Below the pieces are notes generated by a model. It searched no databases, had not been told where the DNA came from, and saw only the letters and a program-made list of their open reading frames with translations. A DNA stretch of 34,290 nt from Chrysochromulina tobinii (Eukaryota; Haptophyta; Prymnesiales; Chrysochromulinaceae): contig JWZX01002488.1 of NCBI GenBank assembly GCA_001275005.1, forward strand, positions 1 through 34,290, given 5' to 3'. The number at the start of each line of letters is the position of its first letter. The first letter of the stretch is position 1. This document shows positions 9,338 to 17,940 of the stretch, piece by piece. The position numbers and the translations under genes are program-made.

Positions 9338-10474
9338 ATGAAGCGCGGTTTCCTCCTCGGCGTCGGCGGCAGAGGCGGTAGCGGCGGCAGTGGCGGCAGT
9401 GTATGCAGCTCGAGCTGCTCCTCTGCTGACGATGATGGCGCGACCGCCAAGCGCCAGCGCGCCTGCATGCAGTGTGCCGATGCCTTCAAGTGCTCCATCA
9501 CGGGCCAGCTCATGGTTGATCCGGTTAGCATCGCCGACGGCCAGATTCACGAACGTGCCGCGATCACTCGGTGGCTGTCCAAGCACGAAACGAGCCCCAA
9601 CACCGGAGTGAAGCTATCGCACAAGCACGTCTCGGCACTGCCTGCCGTGCGTGCAGCAATCCAGGCGCTCATAGATAGCGAGACCCTGTCCAAGGAGGAG
9701 ATGGGCGACTGGCTTCTCCGCAAGGGAGTCTCTTGCGCTGCCGCGCGCGAGTTTGCCGCGGCCAAGACGTGGCTGCAGCGGGCACATGGGATCGGCGTGG
9801 CTGCCGCAGGCTTTCAGCTGGGCCGGACGTGGATGGCCGAGGCCGCGTGTGCGGGAGTCGAGGAGGCCGTTGAGATGCTCGAAGCCACTCGTACTCCTCC
9901 CGAGGTCTTAACGTCTCTCGATGATGTCCGCGTGGGCGACATCGTGCGGCTTAGCACGGATGCGATGCAGAAGTACATTCGGGCCCATCGAGAGAAGGGC
10001 ATCCTCTATCCGGAGAGTCTGATCAACGGCGGCGAGACGTGCTTCGTGCGCAAGATCGACCACGAGGACGACACGCTGGGCGTCCGGCTGGATGATGGAT
10101 CGGAGCTCTGGCTGCCCATCGTGTGCTGCGTTAAGCTGCGCTCGTTTGAAGCGAAACCGCTCTCGTTACCCCGTGCGCGCGAGCTGCTCGAGACGAAGGA
10201 GAGTCTTGTCAACATCCGCCCAGATTGTCGCGCGGCCGTCGAGTCGGCGGGCATACAGTTTACGCTGCCAGCCGACTACGACTACGGCCCCCTGTGGCAC
10301 GTGACTGACATCGCGGAGAGTGCCGACTCGGCCCGCGTGAAACTGTGCAACTGCTCGGACGACGGGCAACATTGGTTGCCGCTGACGGCGTGCCGAGCGG
10401 TGGACATGGACAAAGCGGCCCTGCGCGCGTACGTGGCGCAGGCGCTAAAGTTGGCGCCGTTCTTGTCGAAGTGA
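9338..10474 (+). CDS. U-box E3 ubiquitin ligase-like protein
   Basis: A 378-residue protein starting at the ATG at 9338 (MKRGFLLGVGG); the GTG at 9305 is not used. After a Gly/Ser-rich leader, residues about 48-112 are a U-box: DAFKCSITGQLMVDPVSIAD, G-x-x-x-ERAAITRWL, P-NTG and a closing VRAAIQALID helix. U-boxes fold like RING fingers without zinc and recruit E2 enzymes. Residues about 130-160 (FAAAKTWLQRAHGIGVAAAGFQLGR) look like a single Sel1/TPR-type helical pair. The C-terminal half has two small barrel-like repeats, each ending in a W-L-P motif: VGDIVRL...VRLDDGSELWLPIVC (about 192-260) and HVTDI...CNCSDDGQHWLPLTAC (about 330-365). These recall the REP domains of Mindbomb ligases. Substrate unknown. 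Cytosolic location is expected because there is no signal or membrane segment. Confidence 0.85.
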   Translation: MKRGFLLGVGGRGGSGGSGGSVCSSSCSSADDDGATAKRQRACMQCADAFKCSITGQLMVDPVSIADGQIHERAAITRWLSKHETSPNTGVKLSHKHVSALPAVRAAIQALIDSETLSKEEMGDWLLRKGVSCAAAREFAAAKTWLQRAHGIGVAAAGFQLGRTWMAEAACAGVEEAVEMLEATRTPPEVLTSLDDVRVGDIVRLSTDAMQKYIRAHREKGILYPESLINGGETCFVRKIDHEDDTLGVRLDDGSELWLPIVCCVKLRSFEAKPLSLPRARELLETKESLVNIRPDCRAAVESAGIQFTLPADYDYGPLWHVTDIAESADSARVKLCNCSDDGQHWLPLTACRAVDMDKAALRAYVAQALKLAPFLSK

Positions 10475-10568
10475 GAATTCGCGGAGAGTTCGGAAACCAA
10501 CGAAAGGCTCATGCCCACTTTGGAAAGGGGTGCCCGTTTGGTTTGAATCGGCGTGTTTCATCTGTTGT

Positions 10569-10780
10569 GTCAAGTCAAGACGACGCAATGACTTGACTTT
10601 AACTTACTCCCGCGTTGTCGACTGTGCGGAGAGTGGAGACACTTTATGACACTGTAACAGTCTTGACTTGTATGACAATGACTTGACTTGTGCTTGATTG
10701 CCACTGCATTTTCCACCAACGGTGACCTTCCACACAACGGTGATGCATTTTCCACCATTTGGCATGCATTTTCCACCAAC
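10569..10780. repeat. cluster of short interspersed repeats (TGACTTGAC and TGCATTTTCCACCA)
   Basis: TGCATTTTCCACCA occurs three times in the same orientation, at 10705-10718, 10744-10757 and 10765-10778. GGTGACCTTCCAC and GGTGACC also recur between and after them. Just upstream, GTCAAGTCA (10569-10577) and TGACTTGAC (10589-10597) form an inverted pair, and TGACTTGACT recurs at about 10679. No coding function is suggested. Confidence 0.75.
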
Positions 10781-11282
10781 TCGTGGTGACCTCGTGTGTT
10801 GCAGCTGTAATTTCGTTGCAGAAAATATCGTGCGCGATGCATCTCCCGTTACTCACAGGACACAGCCGAGCCCGACTCACGCGTGCACCGACCACCGTGC
10901 CGTGACGGTTACGCGGCACAGGGGCTCAGCGGGCACACCTCGCGCCTCTCGCGGTTGCGGCCGAGGGCGAGGCGGGCCCGGCACCAGAATGAGCATATGC
11001 GCCAGTGGCGGGTGGGTTAATTATGCCGTGCATGCAATCCAAAATGCTCAAACCTTTGCAAATCAAGCAAATCGGAACGTCGAGACGTCGAGATCACGGC
11101 GAGGCCATCTAGAATCCGGTCCCGCACGCTCTGCCCGCGAGCTCGCTGCGGCGTCCACGTGCCCATGCAGCCTGCGGGACCATTCGAATGCCCCACTCGA
11201 TGTTGGGAGTCGGGCACCTTGAACTCGATGAGGCCGTTTTCCTATCACCTGCAGCATGTGTGTGTGTGCTTGCACACTCAGA

Positions 11283-11370
11283 GGCCGCCGCCCTCGCCGC
11301 CGCCCTCGCCGCCGCCCTCGCCGCCTCCGAGCCCACCGCTGCCAAGCTCAACGCCCTCGTCGCCTCCCTC
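11283..11370 (+). repeat. GCCGCCCTC-type minisatellite
   Basis: Three to four copies of a 15-base gccgccgccctcgcc unit are followed by degenerate copies. Read forward it gives an Ala/Leu-rich helix-like peptide ending at a stop codon, but no wider gene is supported. Confidence 0.6.
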
Positions 11371-11650
11371 GCCGCCTTCTAGCCCGCCGCAGCTACACAT
11401 GCTGATGGCGACGGATAGCATGCTGATTGCATCCGAGTGTCACTGCATTGACTTATACTTGAGTGATATACGTAGTGACGAGTTTTTTGTTATGAAGAGT
11501 TCCCTATAGTGACGAGTTGGTACAGCTGTACCGTGACTGTACCGCAGCTGCCTTTGAGCTATGTGCGCTGCTCGTGCACAGTACCCGACCCCTGGAGGGG
11601 AGCACGGTGCCACCGCGCAGTCTGATACACACACCGCACTGACGATGACG

Positions 11651-12060
11651 TTGCGCGGCTGTGCGTGTGCCCAACCTCTCATGCCCTTGCCTGCGTTGCG
11701 CGGCTGTGCGTGTGCCCAACCTCTCATGCCCTTGCCTGCGCTCGCGTCAGCCGCCGCGTGCCGCCCTAAGCCGTGCTCGCGTCTACTTCCGCGTGCTGCC
11801 CGTGCTCGCCTCGTCTGTGCTCTCGCCGCCCTCGCCCGTGCCTCGTCTGTGCTCTTGCCACCCTCGCCCGTGCCGTAGTCGGCTGCCGTCTGCTGAGCTG
11901 CTGAGCCGAGCGCCGCGTCGCTGCCCTTGCCCGCGTGCTCACGTCGACCGCCGCGTCCCGCCCTAACCCGTGCTCGCGCCGACTTCCGCGTGCTGCCGTG
12001 CTCGCCTCGTCTGTGCTCTCGCCGCCCTCGCCCGTGCCGGAATCGGCTGCCGTCTGCCGT
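11651..12060. repeat. tandem and dispersed duplications behind the Ulp1 gene
   Basis: Two identical 45-bp units lie at 11651-11695 and 11696-11740. A longer segment at about 11749-11893 recurs in diverged form at about 11946-12060: both contain the shared run cttccgcgtgctgcc, then cgtgctcgcctcgtctgtgc and ctcgccgccctcgcccgtg, and both end in cggctgccgtctgc. On the minus strand the units read as Arg/Gly/Glu-rich peptides (for example GRGRREHRRGEHG) in more than one frame, so they behave as repeat DNA, not as conserved coding sequence. Confidence 0.7.
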
Positions 12061-15000
12061 GGGCGCAGCGGTTGCCTTGCTGGCCACCTGCGTGCACAGT
12101 TGGTGAGTATGGAACGGGGGTCTGATGATATCATCAGACGCCTCTCGTGACTTAGCCGTGACAGGCACACCCATGAAGTGAGCAATAATGGAGATGGTAA
12201 GGGCGAGACATAGGGGAGGGGCAAGGTGTGTGCGGCGATACATTCGTTCCAAGGGTATTGGCGAGATAGAGATAGCTCTTCTTGGCGTATGCGAAGGAGC
12301 TCTTCTTGGCGTGCCCGACGGAGCTCTAAATCATTCAAGTCCTTTGCAAGCGTCAGTTGCCCCACCATTTGACGCTGAAGAATTTGAAGCTCATGCTCAT
12401 AGTGCTGAGACGCCATGAGCAGCGAGCAAGAGTCCATACGGGAGAAGCTCCGTTTCCGACCAGTTATTTGCTCACGGAGTGCCTCAAGGTGGAGTTTCAC
12501 GATATGCTCGGCCGGCAGCGGCGGCACTGGCATAGGGTCCGCAGCACCCGCTTGCGGGGGCGCCTGCACCTGCGCCAGCGCCTTTGCCCTTTCTGCCTGC
12601 GCCTGTGCTTGTGTCTGTGCTTGTGCCTGCGCACGCAGCAAATCGAGGATGCTAGCGAGCTGCTCGGCTGGCACCAGCGGCGCTTGCATAGGGTCCGCAG
12701 CCCTCCCTTGCGGGGTCGCCTGCGCCTGCACCCTCTCCGCCTGCGCCCTCTCCGCCTGCGCCTGCGCCTGCGCCCTCTCCGCCTGCGCCTGCACCCTCTC
12801 CGCCTGCGCCTGCGCCTGCGCCTGCGCCCTCTCCGCCTGCGCCTGCGCCTGCGCCTGCGCCCTCTCCGCCTGCGCCTGCGCCTGCGCCCTCTCTGCCTGC
12901 GCCTGTGCTTGTGCTTGTGCCTGTGCTTGTGCCTGCGCCGCCTGCGCACGCAGCAAATTGAGGATGCCTGAGAGCTGTTCTTCTAGAGCCTTATTTTCAG
13001 GCGGAGGCGACACATTCGCTTTCGCTTTCGCCGTCCCCGCTGCCTTTGCCTGCGCCTTTGCCGGCTCCGCTGCTTGCGCCTTTGCCGGCTCCGCTGCCTG
13101 CGCCTTTGCTGGCTCCGCTGCCTGCGCCTTTGCCGGCTTTGCTGCCTGCGCCTTTGCCGGCTTTGCTGCCTCTGCTTGTACTTTGCGCTTTTCCTCACGT
13201 CGACGCCGCTGCTCCTCCGACTTCTTGATCTTCTTCATCGACTTCAACGTCTCCTTCTTGAGCCTGTCGGCCTCCGCCCGCTGCTCTGCCTCCGCCGCAA
13301 TTGTTTCCAGGACGCTTGGCCCCCGCCGGCGGGGGCCTAGCGACGCCGCTGCTCCTCCGACTTCTTGATCTTCTTCATCGACTTCAACGTCTCCTTCTTG
13401 AGCCTGTCGGCCTCCGCCCGCTGCTCTGCCTCCGCCGCAATTGTTTCCAGGACGCTTGGCCCCCGCCGGCGGGGGCCTAGCGGAGGCCGACGCGGTGGTA
13501 GCGGGGATACCAAGGTTGTGTGGCTTCAGGAAGAGCTCAACATCGCTGAATCGATACGAGTCCCCTTCTGAGCTCCTTACCAACGAATTAGCATCCATGG
13601 TTGATATCTGCGACTTGTTCTTGATTACAAGTCGCCGGTCAGCTTCAGGATCTCGGTGCTCGTCGCACCACTTGCGCAGAATCTTGATGATCTCCTCGTC
13701 CTTGGGAAACGTGCTGAAAACCCCCTCTGTCATCGACATCGACAGCAGCGGCGACTTCTCCGCGATGAACGCCATGCGCGGCTTGCCGTCCTGTAGGAAC
13801 GCTATCTGCAAGATGGGCGTGTCCGCGGTCGCATTGCGTACGTTCATAAATGATCTGACTCGCCGATCACTGACTTCGGAGCTGACCTGAATGACCTGCT
13901 TGGACTCGGTGTCGTACTCGAAGCCCTTGAGTACAAAGAGCCCACCGCACACCTTGACGCATGTACCCTGCGACCACAAAAAGGCGAAGGCAAAATCAAA
14001 GTGTGTGGCGGTGGCTGATGGGAGGGGCAGTGCAGGGGTTGGTGAAGAGGGCGCAAAGGATGACGCACCTTGGACCGCTTGGAGGCGTGAGGATCTACCC
14101 TCATCTTGCCGAGGAACTTGTAGTTTTGGTTGTTCGCCGTCCACGCTGGATTTTTTGTCGTCCCGAGCACCAGGAAAATGACGAGGCGGCCATCGGCCTT
14201 CCCGCCATTTCCCCCTAGCTTTGCGACGCCATCGACACTTGGCACCAGGAGGAGCTGGGGGGGCACGTGTGGATCAGCACCCAGACTTGACTGAAGAGCG
14301 ACGGCAGCCTCCCACAACGTCTCCGACATGATGTCTCTCTCAGACTTGAGTGTCTCCGACATGATGGTCTCGATGACACCGTTCACAGTCGCCGCCTGCA
14401 ACTTTTCATCACCCGGCTGCCAGCCCTCGGTCCGGCGCTGCTCCTCCTCCTCGCTGTCGGAGACGTCCGCCATTATGCGCATCGTAGTTGGCTTGCATGC
14501 CTGCTTGGGCGATCGTACTGTATCACTGGTCTTCAGGATCTCGAGCACCGTGAGCCGGCGGAAGAGCTCCATATCCTCCTGGGTGAAGGAGAGCACCGTG
14601 TCACGGGCGATGTAGTCGGCCGTGCGGATCATGAACATCCCACAGTCCCAGCCGTTGCGCTGCTGGGGCGTTTGCCCCTGCTTCCAGACGACCTCCGTCC
14701 ACCCGGACGTGTCGAAGGGCACCTTCTTCTTGTCGAGTGACTCGTCCTCAAGCCAGCGACGTAGGTTCGTCAGCACCATGTCCGGCGGACCGCGCAGCGA
14801 GTCGTAGTACTCGAAGCGTTTCTGCTTCATGTTGATCACCGCGAGCGTCCAATGGCCCGGTTGATGAATGGGCACTATGATGAGGTCCTTGCTGAACACG
14901 TCCTTGCCACGTGTCCATTCGGCCACTTGACTGTACTGGTAGCCGTTGAGCCCCTCGGCGAGCTTGGGGTAGAAGGTCGTCTGGTGGAAGTGGCAGGACG

Positions 15001-16582
15001 GCCCCGTGGCTTTGCTTGCCTCACGCTGCTCGAGAATTTTAAAGTAGTAGTTGATCACCTCGTCGTTGAGCCACTGGCCAGGCCTCAGTGTTGTCATGTC
15101 CAGTCGTGAGATCGGGATGTTCCGGAGTTCGGCAAGAATCTCGTTGGGGTTGCCGGTCCCAAGCGCCTCATCCACAATCTCCGCCTCCGCCGTCGTTAGG
15201 GTCGGCAGCGTGTACGCTCGCTTGCCGGGAGGCTTCACCTCCTCTGAGGAGTCAAGAGTCACCTCCTCCTTCACGGTCGCCGACTTAACAGCCGCCGCCT
15301 CAACGGCCGCCTCAACGGCCGCCGCCTCAACGGCCTCGGCCTTGACGGCCGCCTCCTCGTCTGCTGCAGCCGCCATCTTCGCCGCCGCCTCAACGGCCTC
15401 TGCCTCAACAGCCTCCGCCTCAACGGCCTCCGCCTCTACGGCCTCCGCCTCAACGGCCGCCGCCTCAACGGCCGCCGCCTCAATGGCCGACGCCTCATCG
15501 GCCGCCGCCTCAATGGCCGACGCCTCATCGGCCGCCGCCTCAACGGCCGCCTCCTCGTCTGCTGCAGCCGCCATCTTCGCCGACGCCTCAACGGCCGCCG
15601 CCTCAACAGCCTCCGCTGCGGCCTCAACGGCCGCCGCCTCAATGGCCTCCGCTGCTGCCTTGTCGGCCGCTGCCTCATCGGCCGCCGCCATCTTTTCGTC
15701 CGCTGCATCGTCGGCCACCGCCGCCTTCTTGTCCGCGGCCTGCTCTGCCTTCTCGGCCTCCGCCTTCGCCGTTGCGAGCGCGGCTGCCTTGTAGTCCTGC
15801 AGGGCGTTCTCGAACCAGCCCTTGGTTTTTTGGTTGCGGCGCGCCTTCTCGATCGCCTCGTCGTTCGCCACGATGGCGAAGAAAGCGTTTGCAGTAGACG
15901 TTGATGCTACGCTTTCTGCAAGCTTTGACGCGGCGATGCGGTCGGGCGGCTTCTTGGGGTCGGAGAGAAGGATGGGCTCTCGGATGGAGTCCAACTTCCA
16001 GACCGACATGTAGTCGGAGTTGCAACCGATGTAGACCGCGATGGCAGCCCAGTGGCCAAGGCCATCTCCAAAATGGCCGCACAGGTTGAAATTGTCCTCG
16101 AAGACCATTGGGATGTCTGCTGGCTTCACGAACTTGAAGGAGTCCTTTCCAATGCAAATGTCGCATAGTACCTTCAGAACATCCACATGAAAATTGCCCG
16201 TGTCGTCGCCCAACGGGCCCGACTTCAGGAGGAGCTCGCACGCCTCCTGTCGATTTGGGTGTTCATCGGCCAACTCCTTCAGGAGACTGATGACTGCTTG
16301 CCCATGTTCCATTTCGACGAGACCGGGGCTCTGGGTCGCATTGTTGATCATCTTCAAGCCGCATGTGTTCTCGCCACGTTGTTGAGGATCGAACTTAAGA
16401 ATTCCATGCTCGATGAGGTCTTTGACTTTGGACTGGTCCACGAGGTCGAGGCTGTTCGATGGTTCCATGAATTTGAACGGGACCTTGTCTTTCTCACTCT
16501 TGATACGGCTACGCTTCGTTGCGCGACTCTCTGCGAGGGTGAAGCCATCCTCGGTAACGACGTTCTTGAGCGCGGCGGACAT
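11766..16582 (-). CDS. Ulp1/SENP-type SUMO protease with long repetitive extensions (two exons)
   Basis: Exon 1 runs 16582-14069 (838 codons), then a 101-bp GT-AG intron (14068-13968), then exon 2 from 13967 to the stop at 11766; the join is in phase 0. Residues about 530-700 are a C48 cysteine protease: LRPGQWLNDEVINYYFKIL, then GHW (His577), FEYYDSLRG (Asp594) and QRNGWDCGMF (Gln641, Cys647), giving a complete catalytic set. The family matures SUMO and removes it from targets. The N-terminal 270 residues are globular and unrecognised (with GLGHWAAIAVYIG), followed by an Ala/Glu repeat tract (about 285-440). After the protease come a region of about 300 unrecognised residues and then coiled-coil AQAQAERAQ and AQAAEPAK repeats. 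The last 100-150 residues (below about 12240) are repeat-derived, so the true stop may lie earlier. The TTG at 16615 was not used as start. Confidence 0.8.
12121..12138. repeat. 18-bp perfect palindrome
   Basis: TCTGATGATATCATCAGA is its own reverse complement. It lies in the doubtful 3' end of the Ulp1 gene. It may be chance or a protein-binding site. Confidence 0.6.
12719..12950 (-). repeat. coding minisatellite encoding AQAQAERAQ repeats
   Basis: Irregular tandem copies of a GCGCAGGCG-based unit interrupted by GAGAGG. On the minus strand it encodes alternating AQ dipeptides with ER or ERV every 6-10 residues, part of the predicted coiled-coil tail of the Ulp1 protein. The length is likely to vary between strains. 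Confidence 0.85.
13036..13170 (-). repeat. 24-bp tandem repeat encoding AQAAEPAK
   Basis: About five copies of a 24-bp unit on the minus strand give AKAQAAKP and AKAQAAEP repeats in the Ulp1 protein tail. Copies differ by the Lys/Glu switch before Pro. Confidence 0.85.
13201..13480. repeat. perfect 140-bp tandem duplication with GC palindromes
   Basis: Bases 13201-13340 and 13341-13480 appear identical over all 140 positions. Each copy ends in the perfect 20-bp palindrome ggcccccgccggcgggggcc (13318-13337 and 13458-13477) followed by tag. The unit length is not a multiple of three, so within the Ulp1 exon the two copies are read in different frames: the 5' copy on the minus strand gives a Gly/Pro-rich peptide and the 3' copy gives the coiled coil VLETIAAEAEQRAEADRLKK. 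Confidence 0.95.
13968..14068 (-). other. 101-bp spliceosomal intron of the Ulp1 gene
   Basis: The donor is CCAAG/GTGCGTCATC at 14068 and the acceptor TTTTTGTGGTCGCAG/GGTACATGC at 13968. The interior is C/T-rich (CCCCTCCCATCAGCC). Removing it joins two long open frames in phase 0, which otherwise overlap in different frames across this stretch. This is the strongest splice call of the gene. Confidence 0.85.
15280..15720 (-). repeat. coding minisatellite encoding Ala/Glu repeats
   Basis: Many 15-base variants of tcaacggcctccgcc and ggccgccgcctcaac. On the minus strand it encodes VEAEA, VEAAA and AAADEEAAVEA repeats within the first half of the Ulp1 protein, a long predicted acidic helix. The larger block MAAAADEEAAV occurs twice (DNA about 15345-15375 and 15545-15575). 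Confidence 0.85.
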
Positions 16583-16700
16583 GATTTTGGTACGAGATCG
16601 AAAAGTGACGTCCAAAACTCCAAATCTCGGCGACGAAATTGACGAGACATCGACCTTTTACAACGATGTTTCCCCGGACCGCAAGGCGCACTTAGGCCCG

Positions 16701-16937
16701 CCAAGGCGCGCACGCTGCCGGTACACCTGCCGCACGCGTAGGGCCAACTGGCAGGCTGACTTGCCAGGCAAATGTGCACGTTTCGCTTGTTGCGTACCGC
16801 CCGCCGCAAGATGCGGTGCGTCCCTCCCCCACGGGACTCGGTACACAACAGGCGCAGGGTGCTCATTTGCCCTGCAAGTTGGCCAGGCAGATGGCCCTAC
16901 GCGTGCATAAGGCTTCAAGACAGCGTTCGCGCCTTGG
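16701..16937. mobile_element. foldback element (MITE-like) with 98-bp inverted arms
   Basis: Arms 16701-16798 and 16840-16937 are inverted copies of each other: by hand alignment 75 of 98 positions match with no gap, and the spacer is 41 bp. The outer ends are ccaaggcgcg / cgcgccttgg and the inner ends tgttgcgtacc / ggtacacaaca. No transposase is nearby and no clear target-site duplication was found. It could be a MITE or the remains of an inverted duplication. Its arms translate to similar peptides (GTQQA...AHLP...RQR) on opposite strands, as expected for an ungapped inverted copy. Confidence 0.6.
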
Positions 16938-16956
16938 GGTGCCAAGGGACGGCTTA

Positions 16957-16990
16957 TGTGACGAAAATAACATGGTTTATTTTCGTCACA
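16957..16990. repeat. perfect AT-rich hairpin with 14-bp arms
   Basis: TGTGACGAAAATAA (16957-16970) and TTATTTTCGTCACA (16977-16990) pair perfectly around a six-base loop, catggt. It starts 20 bp after the foldback element, in otherwise GC-rich DNA. The outer halves TGACG/CGTCA resemble CRE/bZIP half-sites. Its role is unknown. Confidence 0.85.
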
Positions 16991-17464
16991 GAACTTCTGC
17001 CAAGAGCAGGAGATTTCGCCTCGGAATGCTGAAGGCGCTCGTGCTTTTGACACACCTCGCCGCGGTCGAGAACGCAGTCTCGACTCCGATGGTGTCGATG
17101 GTGTCGAGCGCTCTGCTCGAATTTCACCTTGGAATTCGGCGCTACGCTTTCCTGAAGTCGGGCGCGAGCCGTACGAGGCCATGCGCGCGTTTAAACGCGC
17201 CTTTGTCCGGCTCGGTCTCTTCGTGCAGCGTCACCGACACCGTCAACCTTGACCCGGTGGTGTGAGGCAGATTGCGCCTTGGCCCCCACAGAAGTGGATC
17301 GCTTCGGACGCACAGAAGCCTTTGTAGGCGACTTGTCCGTCGGACGCGCCAGATCTGCATTCGAGCCATAGCTCGTCTTCGCCGCAGCCCTCGCCTCCTT
17401 CGCATGCCTCGCGCGCAACCACCTGACCGAGAGCGGGCGGCGGCGGCGACGGAACCTACTTGTG

Positions 17465-17495
17465 CTCGACACCGTCGTCATGCGACGGTGTCGAG
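17465..17495. repeat. hairpin with 13-bp arms
   Basis: CTCGACACCGTCG (17465-17477) and CGACGGTGTCGAG (17483-17495) are exact reverse complements with loop tcatg. The similar words gatggtgtcg and atggtgtcgagc occur at about 17089-17110. No gene context is clear. Confidence 0.75.
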
Positions 17496-17940
17496 TGCGT
17501 CTTTGCGTTCCCCACGGGGGCGCGCGCCATCGGGCGCGTCGGTGCACAGGTTCGATGCCGCCGTCGTCTCCACCGTCGCCCCGCCATCTGCATCTCAGCA
17601 CTCGCAGCGGCGCCGGAGGCGGCGACGGCGCGGAGGCGGCGGCAACCAAGGCGGCAGAGGAGACGAAGGCAGCGGCCCGGGCGACCGCAACGACGACCCG
17701 ATCCTCGAGAAGGGCAACCGCCGTGCAACCGCCGCAAGAAGCGGCTCGGCGACTGATGCTTTGCCTATGGTCTATCGCCGATGTGATGGGTCTGAAGCGT
17801 ATGATAGGTCTGTGCAGCGAGTTGATGGCGTCTCGGAGTGTTAAAAATCAATTCACTCAATTTGACACACGACCCGATCACGGGAAAAGGCGTGCGCGCA
17901 GCGGAGGGGACGCAGCCCACCCAGACACAGACCGTCCGCA

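Larger units (their letters stand above)
10475..11765. other. repeat-bearing non-coding region
   Basis: No convincing gene is present. It carries TGACTTGAC words and three GCATTTTCCACCA copies (10569-10780), a GCC/CTC minisatellite at 11283-11370, and a 45-bp tandem repeat at 11651-11740. The 10570-10830 part is clearly AT-richer than its neighbours. Open frames here are short and made of repeat-encoded peptides. Confidence 0.5.
16583..17940. other. gene-poor region upstream of the Ulp1 gene
   Basis: No gene is called with confidence. It holds the Ulp1 promoter side, the foldback element (16701-16937), the AT-rich hairpin (16957-16990) and a 13-bp hairpin (17465-17495). From 17190 to 17850 several overlapping open frames exist on both strands. 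They are Arg/Ala/Pro-rich without recognisable domains, and a hidden exon cannot be excluded. Confidence 0.45.

Noticed and set aside
12415-13368. 317-residue plus-strand open frame rich in Cys/Ala/Ser opposite the Ulp1 exon
   Set aside because: It is the complement of the AQ/ER and AQAAEPAK coding minisatellites; its Cys-Ala repeats arise from reading those repeats backwards, and the minus strand has the catalytic protease and a spliced frame.
15051-15794. 247-residue Ala/Ser-rich plus-strand frame opposite the protease gene
   Set aside because: Shadow of the Ala/Glu repeat tract; low complexity and no domain.
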